A program made the position numbers and the translations under genes. Below are positions 23,012 to 34,800 of a stretch of 64,000 nt of DNA, one piece after another. The stretch spans positions 2,276,869 through 2,340,868 of the forward strand of contig NC_092196.1 in the NCBI RefSeq assembly GCF_043641665.1, given 5' to 3'. Position 1 is the first letter of the stretch. Each line of letters begins with the position of its first letter. The notes beneath the pieces are model-generated. The model searched no databases. It worked only from the letters and a program-made list of their open reading frames with translations, and was not told where the DNA came from. The DNA is from Enoplosus armatus (lineage: Eukaryota > Chordata > Actinopteri > Centrarchiformes > Enoplosidae).

Positions 23012-23480
23012 CTGGCAAGCTGGCACTGCGCAGACGCCACAAGGTGGACGTCAGAAGCCTGAACTACGCACTTTCTTTTATCAGAGTCAGTGGGAACACA
23101 TACAAACTACACTTCCCACGGGCAGGGTGTGTTTCAGTACCTGCAGGGCAGGCGTAAGTTAGAGCCGCCAACAGCGCAGAGAAGCAAACATGAATCCTCC
23201 ACATACGACATAGACCATTAGCTAGTTGTTGACGTTTAGCTTGTTCGTGCGGTGTAAAGTTAAGGAACATATCGCAAAAAGCTCTCGTGAGACATGTCGT
23301 AATTTCGTTTCCCCTCAATTCCCGCGCCCTCCAGATGTTTTCTCAGATGTTGGACAGTCACGCGCTTACCTGATCGGTGAGCTTCTTTATTGAGACGTTC
23401 ACTGCGTCTTCATCCTTCTCCTGCCCTGTTGCTGCTGACGACGTCTTCTTGTCTGCTGGTGTTTGGTGGCGCGCGGGTGG
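23012..23480 (-). promoter_or_regulatory. tmem106a: Probable tmem106a promoter and noncoding 5' exons
   Basis: Two minus-strand donors, GATCAG|gtaagc ending at 23370 and GCCAG|gtaaga ending at 23012, lie in CpG-bearing DNA upstream of the first coding exon. They could be successive or alternative noncoding exons spliced to 21216. No in-frame start codon links them to the coding exon. Confidence 0.45.
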
Positions 23481-23587
23481 CACTTCCTGTCACAACTTTC
23501 AAAGTAAAACTCTCATTGCTATCACTTTCGGTATCTGTTGCAACCGGCTATTTCGCCATGTTTATTCTATGTCTACTGATACAGTAA
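23390..23587 (+). other. Doubtful open frame antisense to the tmem106a promoter
   Basis: A 65-codon plus-strand frame starting MRRSLRLHPSPALLLLTTSS is strongly hydrophobic and ends beside a donor-like ATACA|gtaagt. It overlaps the presumed tmem106a first exon on the other strand. Without a recognisable family or a second exon it is most likely fortuitous, or the start of a divergent transcript. Confidence 0.15.
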
Positions 23588-23599
23588 GTAGCGTCTTTT

Positions 23600-24863
23600 G
23601 ATATCATCTTGTTTACTTGTTATGTACAGTATTGTATTCAATTACTGCTGCTTGACTAAAAAAATAAAATATTTTTGAGCCCATTGTATCATAGGCTGTG
23701 TTAAAAGGACAATGCCAAATTTCATTTCACTTTTATTTTGAATTACAAAACCGCTTTACTGCCGGTATTATCTTGGCTGTTTTTGGAAGCTTAGCTCAGT
23801 CATAAATGAAGACACACAAGTGGTGAGGTGGGGGGATGGGATGCTGGGGCGTAGCACAGTACCCCCCCTCCTCTTTTCATACATCCATTCTTAAAATTAC
23901 TAAATCAACACCTAAACACTGATGAACTGTTTATACAGTTCATTAGTAGTATAGTAGTATAGTGCATTGAAAAACACACTTCAGGGCCCTCCCCGTGTTA
24001 GGGCCCTAGTGAGCCACCCCCCACTGCATTCCCCCTGAGTGCTACCCCAAATCATTGTACTAGTTTTGGTTTATTTATTTTTTTAAATTCTGTTTCTATA
24101 AGCTAGGATTCAGATGGCAGTCACCTATGTTTAGTCCCACACCAAAAGTACACTAAAGTATAGAGACAAGGGTGGCCATATAATTTTGGGGGAAGGGGAC
24201 ATTTTTAACAAATGTCTTGACTCATACGCAGCATCAAGTCTTCTATGTAAAGGTGGTGCTTTACATCAGTGACACTGTCATTTAAACAGCGCTTCCTTTT
24301 GAAACATGCTCGTCCTTTAGCAGACAGTTGTATGTCTTCATGTCCCTTAAAAGGAAAATGAACCACAAGTCCCTCATGAGTGTAATGACTTTAATTGGAG
24401 ACAGATTGATTTGTACATCATAACCATGTTCATAAAGTGCAACACAGAAAAACAAAGCTCAAACAATCCAGCTCCTCTCTTCCTCCTTAAATACTTCACT
24501 TGCATTCACACCCCAATATGAAAATATTTCACCTGACTGTCCCTGGAACAACATACACGTTTAATTAAAGCAAAATGACATACAGTACAGTATGTGAAAT
24601 TTTCACCTTCATTCAAGTGCACATTTCAGCCGGGTTCCATTTCACCACGCAGGAGTTTGGATTAGACATGTGCAGCAGGGTTTAATTAATTACCTACAGG
24701 GGACCCTAACCCAGAACGCTTGAGGTCTTTTAAAAGGGACTGTGGTGAGATTCAGTCGAGTGAAAGTGATGCAAAATGTACAAGAAACCCAGGACTACAT
24801 GACGTGAAGCTTAGGTAATCTATGGCGGGCAACAGAGTTTACCCTTGGAACTGTGTAGCAGTG

Positions 24864-24901
<38 letters not shown>

Positions 24902-25302
24902 GCGTGTGCGTATAATTCCCCATATCATTTTTAAATACCTTTCACCAAAACATGTTTGAATTTGGGTTAGGTGGTGAAATTGTTTTTACACCATTTATCA
25001 TAATTTCTCTGGCAATTCACAGTCCCTGACACTTTACTCTAAACCTTGTGTCTACTTTCGGAGAACCTGGTTTTGTAAAATGGACACTGCTGAGTGAAAA
25101 ATGTCCCATTATAAAATCTTCACCACACATCCTCATCATTCCGCCTGGGTCGAGTTTGTCAGGAGTTTTAATATTTGCTGTTTGGCTGGGCTGCAAAGAT
25201 GGAATTCTCCAGTGCGCATGCGGCGACCGTGCTTGCAGCCTGTTACAGTTGCTTGTCAAATTTACCCCCCCCTGATTCTGATGGAACATTACACATTGTG
25301 GA
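23600..25302. other. Intergenic DNA between tmem106a and nbr1
   Basis: A (TG)n microsatellite lies at about 24867-24912. The region otherwise shows no exon. Much of 24400-28922 could in principle be nbr1 3' UTR. Confidence 0.4.
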
Positions 25303-25818
25303 AAACATTATGGGAAATACACTTATTCGCTCTCTTGCTGAGAGTTAGATGAGAAGGAAGATTGATACCACTCTCATGTGTGTGCAGTAAATATCAAGCT
25401 ACAGCCAGTAGCCAGTTAGCTTAGCTTAGCACAAAGACAGGGGGAAACAAATGGGAAACCAGCTTCAGCTGTCTGAAAGTAACAGACACCTACTTTCCCA
25501 GCATCTCCAAGGCTCACTAATGAACACATTATATCGTTGACAAAAATGCAAAAACCGAAGCGTAAAGAAACTCATGTTGTTTTCAGAGGTTATATGCTGG
25601 ACTACTACTGAGCCTTAGAGGTCCCGGTAGATAGATTTTAGTACCTTTGGACAGAGCCAGGCTGGCTGTTTCCCTCTCTTTCCAATCTTTATGCTAAACA
25701 ACACTAATGTATGTGTACCTTCATATTTACTGTACAGACATGAGAGTGGTATCAATCGGAACATCGAACTCTTCGGCAAGAAACTGAATATTTCCCAAAA
25801 TGTCAAACTATTCCTTGT
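25303..25818. repeat. Best-preserved family A foldback repeat
   Basis: The left arm TGGGAAATACACTTATTCGC continues through TGAGAGTTAGATGAGAAGG and GATACCACTCTCATG. The right arm is its reverse complement: CATGAGAGTGGTATCAATCG, GAACTCTTCGGCAAG, ATTTCCCAAAATGTC. The core has GTTAGCTTAGCTTAGCACAA and its inverted counterpart. No coding capacity; a non-autonomous DNA transposon remnant is the likely origin. Confidence 0.75.
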
Positions 25819-25819
25819 A

Positions 25820-28800
25820 GTCACTTTAATTTACTTAATTGCAAAGTTTGTGCCTTTGGATTAATGAAGACAGTGATTTTTGCATCTCTGTACTAAAGCT
25901 TTTTTGGACCACTGATTCATGTATCAGGTATGCACAAAATTAATCATAATCCTACAACAAGTGTCGTTTTATTAAATTATTTCTCCGACTCCAACCCCAA
26001 ATTCTTCAAGTCCTCTCACTGGCAAACAAAGGCAATCTTCAATCGAAATGGTAACATTTACAAACAACACTAACACACACATACAGCAGAGCAAATTCAA
26101 CCACCGCACAATAAGCCTAAAAATACAACATCCACAGCTCTAATTTTTTACATTTCCAAACAAGCCTTCAAGCATTCAAAGCAAAAACACCTTAAACAAT
26201 CTTAACTCTTAACTTAAACTAATGAAGTCAACTGATAGTCATTGCTTCCAACTAGTATGTATATTAATACATTTGCGAAGGGGGGGAGAGAAAAAAAGAA
26301 AAACTAATTTTCACATTGTTACACAGTTTGGAAAGACCTTACTGTTACTGCACATACTCTTAATGTGCTCTACCAAAGGAAGTGCACATCCTTTAGGGGT
26401 ATCAGCCTCCACACCCAACCATTTTGAAGAAGCACAAAACAGATGACAGGAGTGCAAAATGATATGAACATATACAAGCTTTGCTGAAGGGATTCATCTC
26501 AACAAAGCTGACCCATATTTTAAGTCATGAAATGTACCCATCTCTCTGAACTAAATACAGCCGCTTCTCTCAGGCTGATTTGTAAAGACCTGTGATTTGA
26601 AAGAAGAGAAAGACAGTGAACAAGTCTTCATTTTTAAGTCCTCAGTATGCTTCAAACTAGGGATTTATTGTATCATCTAAGGTTGCTTTCACAGGAGGCT
26701 ATGATGGCAGGCTTTTCACCCTGCCTTTGAGTGTAGCCATTCAGAACAGGTAGAAACACTTGCCATTAGACAGGGCTGGGCGGCAGGCCATATGAACTCG
26801 TTTGTTTGAAGCATACTGAGACCTTTAGTCTGGCTCTGAGGTTCACGGAACACAGATAATCCTTATTCTGAGCGCCAGTTAACATGTTCAAGACAACAAA
26901 CCAGGTCCAGGGAAGATGCTTGAAAGTAAAGACAACATTGTGTGAAAGAGGGGAAGTCAATATGAGGAAAAAAATATTTTGAATGAATGGTCCCTGTGTC
27001 CTGTAAGCTTTTAATTGCAAACACTACCTCCAAATCCAAAGTTTATAGGGGGTGTCTGCTTTCAGTAGTCATCTACTTTACAGCAGGTTATGCATACAAT
27101 ATAGTGAGGGGTGTGTGGAAACCCTATATATATGCTCCAGTGATATGGACATAAGTTATAAAACAAAAATAATAATAAAAATGCAGCCATACTCTAAGAT
27201 ACTTGAACTTGAATGAGATAATAGATAATCACTTTGTACCAAGCTCCAAGGCTCATGATATACTTGCTTTTTACCATTAGCCATTAAACAAATCTGAAGA
27301 AAAGTTCCCTCTGTAAAATCTCTGACTGTTGACATTTCATATTGACTCATGGTGTATATCGTATATCCACCAACCCTAATCTTGGGTTAGGGGGCACATT
27401 GAAGCTGAGATATGAACCCGCATCTCTAAGTCCAGACCTGACTGAACCCAACTGGTACTGCCTAATTTGAGATCCGGATCCAAGCCAAGAATCGAAGTTA
27501 CCATTGCCCTTGCCTTGGCCTCTGTGTCTTAGGCATTGTTGCCCACATGGAAGCAGCACAAAAAAAAAGAAAACATTTTCTTAATAAATCACAAATAACC
27601 AAGCCCACCTGAGCCCAAAGCTTACATAAGAAATGGCCCAAACCCTATATAAAGTGGGCCTAGAGTTCTGCAACCCAGACCAAGGCCATTTGTTACCTGG
27701 ACCAGAGCAGCAGAACTCTAGGGCAGATAAGGTCCAAATCCTTGGCCAACACTGGAAAATCTTCATTGACAACTTTACATTTTACACAACGTAAACATAA
27801 CTTAACATGGAGGCAATCCACCAGTTTAGCATATTGTTGAATGTTGAGATCACGGCAGAAAAAGCAGCGATAAGCTGTCCGCTGCCGACCTTCATCACAT
27901 TCTGTTCATGGGCTTGGCTACATCTTGAGGACGCACACAACAAATGCTCCAAAGGAAACATCATGCTCACACAAACAAGTAGTTAAAAGCAAGTATATCA
28001 ATGCTCTGAGATATTTGGTGAATGGCAAAAGTTTACCATAACTTCCAATGTGGATTTTATATCTGTGACTTGACGAGCATGTGAACACTCCGACTGCTAG
28101 GTACTTAAGTGACATGTGATGTGGGTCTCCTCACTATTGTTTCCAGTGCAGATGTGGATACTTGATTATGCCTCGCTACTTTGTACGCCTTTGGCAAAAG
28201 GGCAAAGCGGGAAGGTACGTGTAGCATTTCAACGCTAACAAATCATATCCATGATTATTTTGATGTGGGTATATTAACCTCTGCAAGCCACTGAGCAGCA
28301 GCTTACATTTTTTCTAAAATGTGTTGTACATTACTTAACAGCACAGCAGTGGCACTGTTTAGCAGAAAGTAACTTCATGCTAGCATACTGTGTCACATTA
28401 AAATACATATTTGCTGTTACTTTTCATATTTGCTGTGACGGGGTTTTTATCAACTTTTATACTTCTCCTTGCTTTCCAAAACAAAATGGAGCAATGCCGT
28501 CTCTGCAGGCTACAGCGGGCTCATGGGATATGTGGTCTTAATTTTGGGAAATGGTTAATGTTACACATAGCTCCTTTGAGACTTAAAGAACATGTCGCAT
28601 TCTTCATCTCTCTTACATTCCTATACAAAGCCGCCGCCCTGCCACTATCAAGGCCTAAGCTCAAAGTAATACTACAGACAGTGGGGGTTTGATGGTCTAG
28701 CATAGTATCCCAGAGAGTTTGCTGGAATGTCTCCCTTATATGGTCACAGAGAAGACTGATTTCCATTCAAATGGACCAATTAAGTAGAGAGATGGCCAGA

Positions 28801-28892
28801 AGGAGGAAGGTAAAAGGTGAATTTCTCTCTTCCAGTCTTTCTTCCTCTTCTTTCTTCATCCATAATTTCTTGTGTTTCATCTCCTTCTTTTC

Positions 28893-28894
<2 letters not shown>
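25820..28894. other. nbr1 downstream region / possible long 3' UTR
   Basis: One minus-strand AATAAA (plus TTTATT at 26664-26669) is a candidate polyadenylation signal among several. Around 27370-27760 old repeat-like text (GAACCCGCATC, CCTGACTGAACCC) resembles a stretch near 47700-48000. No exon is supported. Confidence 0.35.

Positions 28895-28895
<1 letters not shown>

Positions 28896-28924
<29 letters not shown>
28896..28924. repeat. (TC/GA)n microsatellite touching the nbr1 stop codon
   Basis: The minus strand reads CGC TAC TGA followed at once by GAGAGAGA for about 29 bases. The stop codon itself merges into the repeat. Confidence 0.9.
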
Positions 28925-28927
<3 letters not shown>

Positions 28928-29863
28928 AGCGTGTAGAGTACCAGTCATTGTCAGTCATCTGAACAAGCTCGTTGACCACGTCCAGCAGGTTGTAGTTGTA
29001 TTTGGTCAGCAGCCGCTGGTTCAGCGACCGGTCCCCAAAACCCATCTCTACCAGCACGGCCATCATGGTGTCTTGGGTGGACGCATCCACTGGAGGCTGA
29101 ACGGGAACAAGATCTCATGAGTGCATCAAACCTGCTACTAATCATATCAGAATCAGAATCAGAAATATAAAACCAAATGTCTCAGCAACATATGTACGGA
29201 CCAAGTTAACAACTGACCATTCACTAAATCCCTCTCCAGAAAAGTATCTGTCCCATCATGGCAAACATAAAAAAGGCACGGTAGGTCTGGCTTTGGATTT
29301 CTGCGCATGTTGAAGCAGTGTGTAAGAGAGATACTCTGTATACAAAGAGTTTGGATGGTAGTCTCTCTTTTTTTTTTTTTATACTAAAAGTGGAAGGAAT
29401 GGATTAAAGAGTAAATGCTAGCATAGCTGGCTAACTAGTTTACTACATACAGCGGCAATCTAGGTCAGCGCTACTTCCAAGGCCAAAGAGCGTTTCATAC
29501 TGCATTATTTTGTGGGGTTACAGATTAGCCCTATTGGTTTTGGGGACGTTTATATTCCAGCAAACCGTTTGAGATAAGAGTTATGTGCGCCAAAGTGCCA
29601 CTAAAGATATATGTACAGTACGCAAGCTGTCCTTGTTAGATTTCATAAACATACGATATCGGCCTTGGTATCTGCACATATCTAATATTGAAGGACTTGG
29701 ATTGGGATCGGGACAGTGAACTTCTTAACAACACAGATGTAAGATGTGAGGTGTGAAATGTCAGATGACCTGTGTGGGGCCTTGTCCAGTGAACAGGGCT
29801 TTGTAGGCAGAAGCAGCTACTGACAGAGCTCCTTTCACCAGGCCGCTGGTGATACCTGGGTGC
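28923..29863 (-). other. nbr1: nbr1 exons 22-23: membrane helix and UBA domain
   Basis: Exon 22 encodes [18 protein letters not shown], the amphipathic helix that binds membranes in mammalian NBR1. Exon 23 encodes the [23 protein letters not shown], then [13 protein letters not shown] and the ending DNDWYSTRY. The MGF loop and the dileucine helix, which contact ubiquitin, are intact. Confidence 0.94.
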
Positions 29864-31800
29864 CTGAGGAGAGACAATAAAGAGGCTACGTTCAACATGT
29901 GACTGCCATGTGAAAGCCTTGGCTACATCTCCAACTCAGCATTTCTTTGGAAATAATGACGTATTAAATGAGAAAAGCCGAATGACGCATATACATTTTG
30001 TTTCAAGCTTTTCGCTTGTGGCACAGGGAATAAGACTTGAGACAGATTGTAGGAGCATGTAAAACACCTGCCCTATCACAACTTCCCAGAGGTGTTGCAC
30101 TGGCTGTCCGTCCCATGTCTAAACTCACTTTATATTCACTTTACATCAAAACAGAACCATACTTGTAGACAGTAACTCCTAGTATAAAGATATTAGTCTA
30201 ATTTAAAAAAATACTTAAATAAGTAAATGACAACAGGTCCCTAAGGTCCTTGGATGACTGGGCCCGTCACAATTATTACATGATCACCTGATCACCATTA
30301 TTTGAGCTGAGTGCAATCATTTTCCACAACAGATTCCACAATCAAGGGAAGTTTTGCAGTTGAATATTATTTATCATTTACATGTTGATATTTGCTTCTA
30401 TTCTTAATATCATAGGTTTAATCAGGTCTACTCTGAATACTTTTGTTACCTGTAATGCAAAATAAAGAAATACAGACACTTCAGGGCAGTGAGTAGCTGC
30501 AGAGTGGAGCTGCACAGGTTTCCCACCATATGGTGGACTTTTGGAATACACAGAGATAAATGCTGCCTTTACATGGGGGGGAAAAAAAGAGCTTGGCTGT
30601 GAAAACCTGACATCAGTTCTTTTTGTTTCAGCTCATATGAGACCGAGATGTTTCTTGCTTTCCGAAGCAAGATGACAGCAGAGAGGGGACAGTTCTGCTG
30701 GAGATCATCAACAGACCGCCCTTGGCTTCAGTGTGTTTAAACCCAGTTTAGACTTGTGCAATGTAGTCGGACCAAACAGCTGATAATGTCACATTCGCCA
30801 CATCATTATTTATTCGACAAAAAAACTCTTTATGGACAAAAGGAACAAGCAAGTGGCAAACCTTTTAGTGATACTGTGGAAGTTTTGTCGAATTTTGTTT
30901 CTTCCATCCAGCTTTTCTAATGAGATCAGAGAGATACAAATGCTTGGATGGAAACATGGCTTTGCGTTTCCCTGTTGCATATCAACTTTTGAAAATAAAA
31001 TCAAGCCTCCTTTTAATCAACTGTCTTGAAGTTAGTTAGTTTGTTTTCGTTACATTAGGTCTGCCTACACAACACAGCTATTTAAAATACATCTATGTGC
31101 ATCAGAGCCACAGCTGAAACATTGTTTCAGAACGTGCACGTGCACAAACTATCTGTAGATTAATTGACGCTCCTTTGCCAACGGCTGCATCATTTCCATG
31201 AGCAGGCTTCGAAATTAATAACATGGATTTAGGCCGAGTTGCAAAGCAAAACAAAACAGCACCGCTGTGTGGTGTAAAACGGTCGCCAATCGCAATTATT
31301 TGTGTGACAATTAATCGTCAACTAAAATGTTGTGATTATGACAGCCCTACAGATGATTTACAGAATCAACTTGTTCTCTTTAAATCGCGTTGGTGAAGTA
31401 AATCTGTCGAGTTGACGTCAACTTTGACACATGACTTTATGCCCTTTCGTGATAGGAATCATGGCATCTCGACAGTGCTGACCTTTAAGAGAACGGAGAG
31501 CCGGAGAGTCCAAAAACAGAGGAAGCTATCATAGCTTATTAACTGTCCTGTCAGAGTGGAAACTAGTGCTCCTCATAAGAGGAATGATTCCTTATGAGTT
31601 GTCAATGGTACAATTTTTTATTTTTAAAAACTGAACTTATTGTCACGTTAGCAACAGGGCTAACGAGCTCGCTAACTGACAGAGTAAATGGACAAGTAGA
31701 AAACAGACTAGCGCTAGCATGTTGTGGTTAGCTAGTGCGTTAGCTCACCAACTAGCCGCCATCAAGCTAACACAAGAGCAACACTGCATTGCAGGAGTTT

Positions 31801-31835
<35 letters not shown>

Positions 31836-34800
31836 AGATAGAGAGACCTGGGGTCCTCAGGGTTGTCTTCTTCTGTGTCTCCAGTAGCTTCAGTGTCATC
31901 TGTCTGAGCTTGTTCAGAACCAGAGGCTGTGGGACAACAAAACATCACATCATCCTTGACTCCCTCGCACATCTATCCAGTTTCAAAAAACAAAAACACA
32001 TCTACATCAACCTTTGTGAAACATCTTGGCAGTATCCGTGTGAACAAGAAGCTATGAGCCTCACAGAGCTGCTAGCATGGCTGAGGACTCGTGTCCCTGT
32101 TATCTCACTGGTAGCGATAGAACGGTGCTTACCATCCTCAGTTTGGTACAGTTCAGAGCCCTCTGCTCCTTCCCCCTCAGCAGCGGGGTCAACATCTGTT
32201 TCTCCACTGCTCTCTGGACTGTACAACATCAAGAGCAAGACAAGTATTTACAACCAGCACGACAAACACTACGAAAAAAAACAAACATCCCAAAGGAATC
32301 CTGTATGTTTTCCAATTCAAGGTGTTTAGTAGCACAGTGATTAAAACACATACCGCATACACTATATGGACAACAGTATTGGGCCACTCCTCTTAATCAT
32401 TGAATTCAGGTGTTTCATTCAGTCCCATTTCCACAGGTGTATAAAATCAAGCACCTAGCCATGCAGTCTGCCTTTACAAACATTTGTGAAAGAATGGGTC
32501 GTTCTAAAGAGCTCACTGAATTTGAACTGTGTGCCGGGAGCTTCACGGCATGGGTTTCCATGGCCGAGCAGCTGCATGCAAGCCTTACATCACCAAGCAC
32601 AATGCCAAGCGTCGGATGGAGTGGTGTAAAGCACGCCGCCACTGGACTCTGGAGTAGTGGAAACGTGTTCTGTGGAGTGACGAATCACGCTTCTCTATCT
32701 GGCAGTCTGATGGACGAGTCTGGGTTTGGCGAATGCCAGGAGAATGTTACCTGCCTGCCTGCATTATGCCAACTGTAAAGTTTGGTGGAGGAGGGATAAT
32801 GCTATGGGGTTGTTTTTCTGGGGTTGGCCTAGGCCCCTTAGTTCCAGTGAAGGGAAATCTTAATGCTTCATCTTACCAAGTCATTTTGGACAATTCTATG
32901 CTTCCAACTTCGTGGAAACAGTTTGGGGAAGGCCCTTTTCTGTTCCAGCATGACTGTGCCCCAGTGCACAAAGCAAGGTCCATAAAGGCATGGTTGGATG
33001 AGTTTGGTGTGGAAGAACTAGGCTGGCTTGCACAGAGCCCTGACCTCAACCCCATTGAACACCTTTGGGATGAACTAGAACAGAGATTGCGAGCCAGGCC
33101 CTCTTGTCCAACATCAGTGTCTGACCTCACAAATGCTCTTCTGGATGAATGGGCAAAAATTCCCACAGACACGCTCCAAAATCTCTTTCAGCCTCTTTCA
33201 GCTCATTGTTTTGGTTTTACATCCTGTAACTTTGCCATTGTGGTTCAGTCTCTCGTCAACCTGGCTTCCAGCAGCAGCAGCTGTTTCCAGTGAAAAAGCT
33301 CTGATAACGCCACTGTCCAGTGCTGCTCAGCATCAACCCGCAGACTAGATGATGAACATAGTGGAGCATTTGGCAGCTAAAGAGCCAGATATTTCCCTCA
33401 GGAGGTGGTGGAGACCAAAAACAGAGCCAACAGAGAGGGAATACTGGACTTCCATTCATCAGGTGGACACAAACTTGGCTCCACGTGAATGCTAATGTTG
33501 CTCTGTGTCATTATTGAGGGGTTGGAATTACCTACAAGTTAGTAGTTCATATGTTAAATTCAACTATTTATTATAATAGGATGAAATATAAACTTACAAA
33601 TAAAAGGCATGTCTCCAATATTAGCCGTTTTCAAATAAAGGCCTGCAGTCGTCTTTAATGTATTAAACCCCATCATTCATTAACCCTATCATTACAATAT
33701 GTACCCCCCATCATGTGAACTGCTGTACAATGGTCACATCAGTTTCCCAACCGTTTTTTTGCTGTTCCCATTGTATGTACTTTTATGACATTTTACTAAA
33801 TAAATAAGTAAATAAATGAAGGCCTGAAGTTGAATAGCACATTCATGCTTCCGAGTCTCCACACCCCCCCTTCCCTCCTCATACTGACCTTGGTGTGATG
33901 ATGGCTTTCGGCGGTGCCACTACTTCAGGTGTCAGCGGTTCATCATCCAGTGTCTGAGACGTACAAAGCATGTCGTTGGCGCTGCTGGTGCCTGACACCC
34001 CAGTCCCTGAAGCCACCGTGGCTTCATCCGCCTCACCAAGTTCCTCCCCTGGGGTGGAACTGCCCAGGTGGTCGGGAGATGGGGTTTCTGGTTCTGTGGG
34101 GGTCTTGGCTGCGATGTCACCAGGCTGGGACAAAGCAGAGCTGCAATGGGACAAAGAATGGGGAAATAAAGGGAACGTGACAACATACACCCTCCAGCGG
34201 CCAACATAATTAACTCTAAGCCCCATTGGTCTTATGTATAATTTATTCTTGCCGTTTTTTTTGTAAATCTAACCTTTTTTTGCAAGCACCACAGATTTCC
34301 ATGACAACACAAACTGAAACTGCATGGTGACATGTATGGTTAATGCCAAACCAACAAGTCACATACCTGTACATGGACTCCCCCAGTGGCCGACTGGTGT
34401 CAAAGCAGTCAGGCAGGATGATAATATAATCCTCTGAGGAGGTGGAGGAGGAGCGACTCCTCGTGCCTTCTGTGTTCTCCTCTCCCTCTTTCTCCTTCTT
34501 CTCCTCTGGCTCATTCTCTCTCTCCATGTGGGACTCCTCGCCCTCATCTGTGTTGGGATCAAGAAAACTGGTAACTTTCTTAAAACGTCATGACTTTGTT
34601 TGGCTGTACTGTAAACAGATAACCGGTTGCTCCTCTGTTGTATTTCTGACGTAACTATTTAAAGAGTGTTTGCCGTGTCCATAATTGTGGGACCTGGAGT
34701 ATTAAACCACACTTTCTGTAGGGAAAAAAATCAACCAGGACTAAAATCTTAAGGATTATAACTTTAGAGTCAGTGTTGCGTTGCAGGTCTTTTTGGATTT

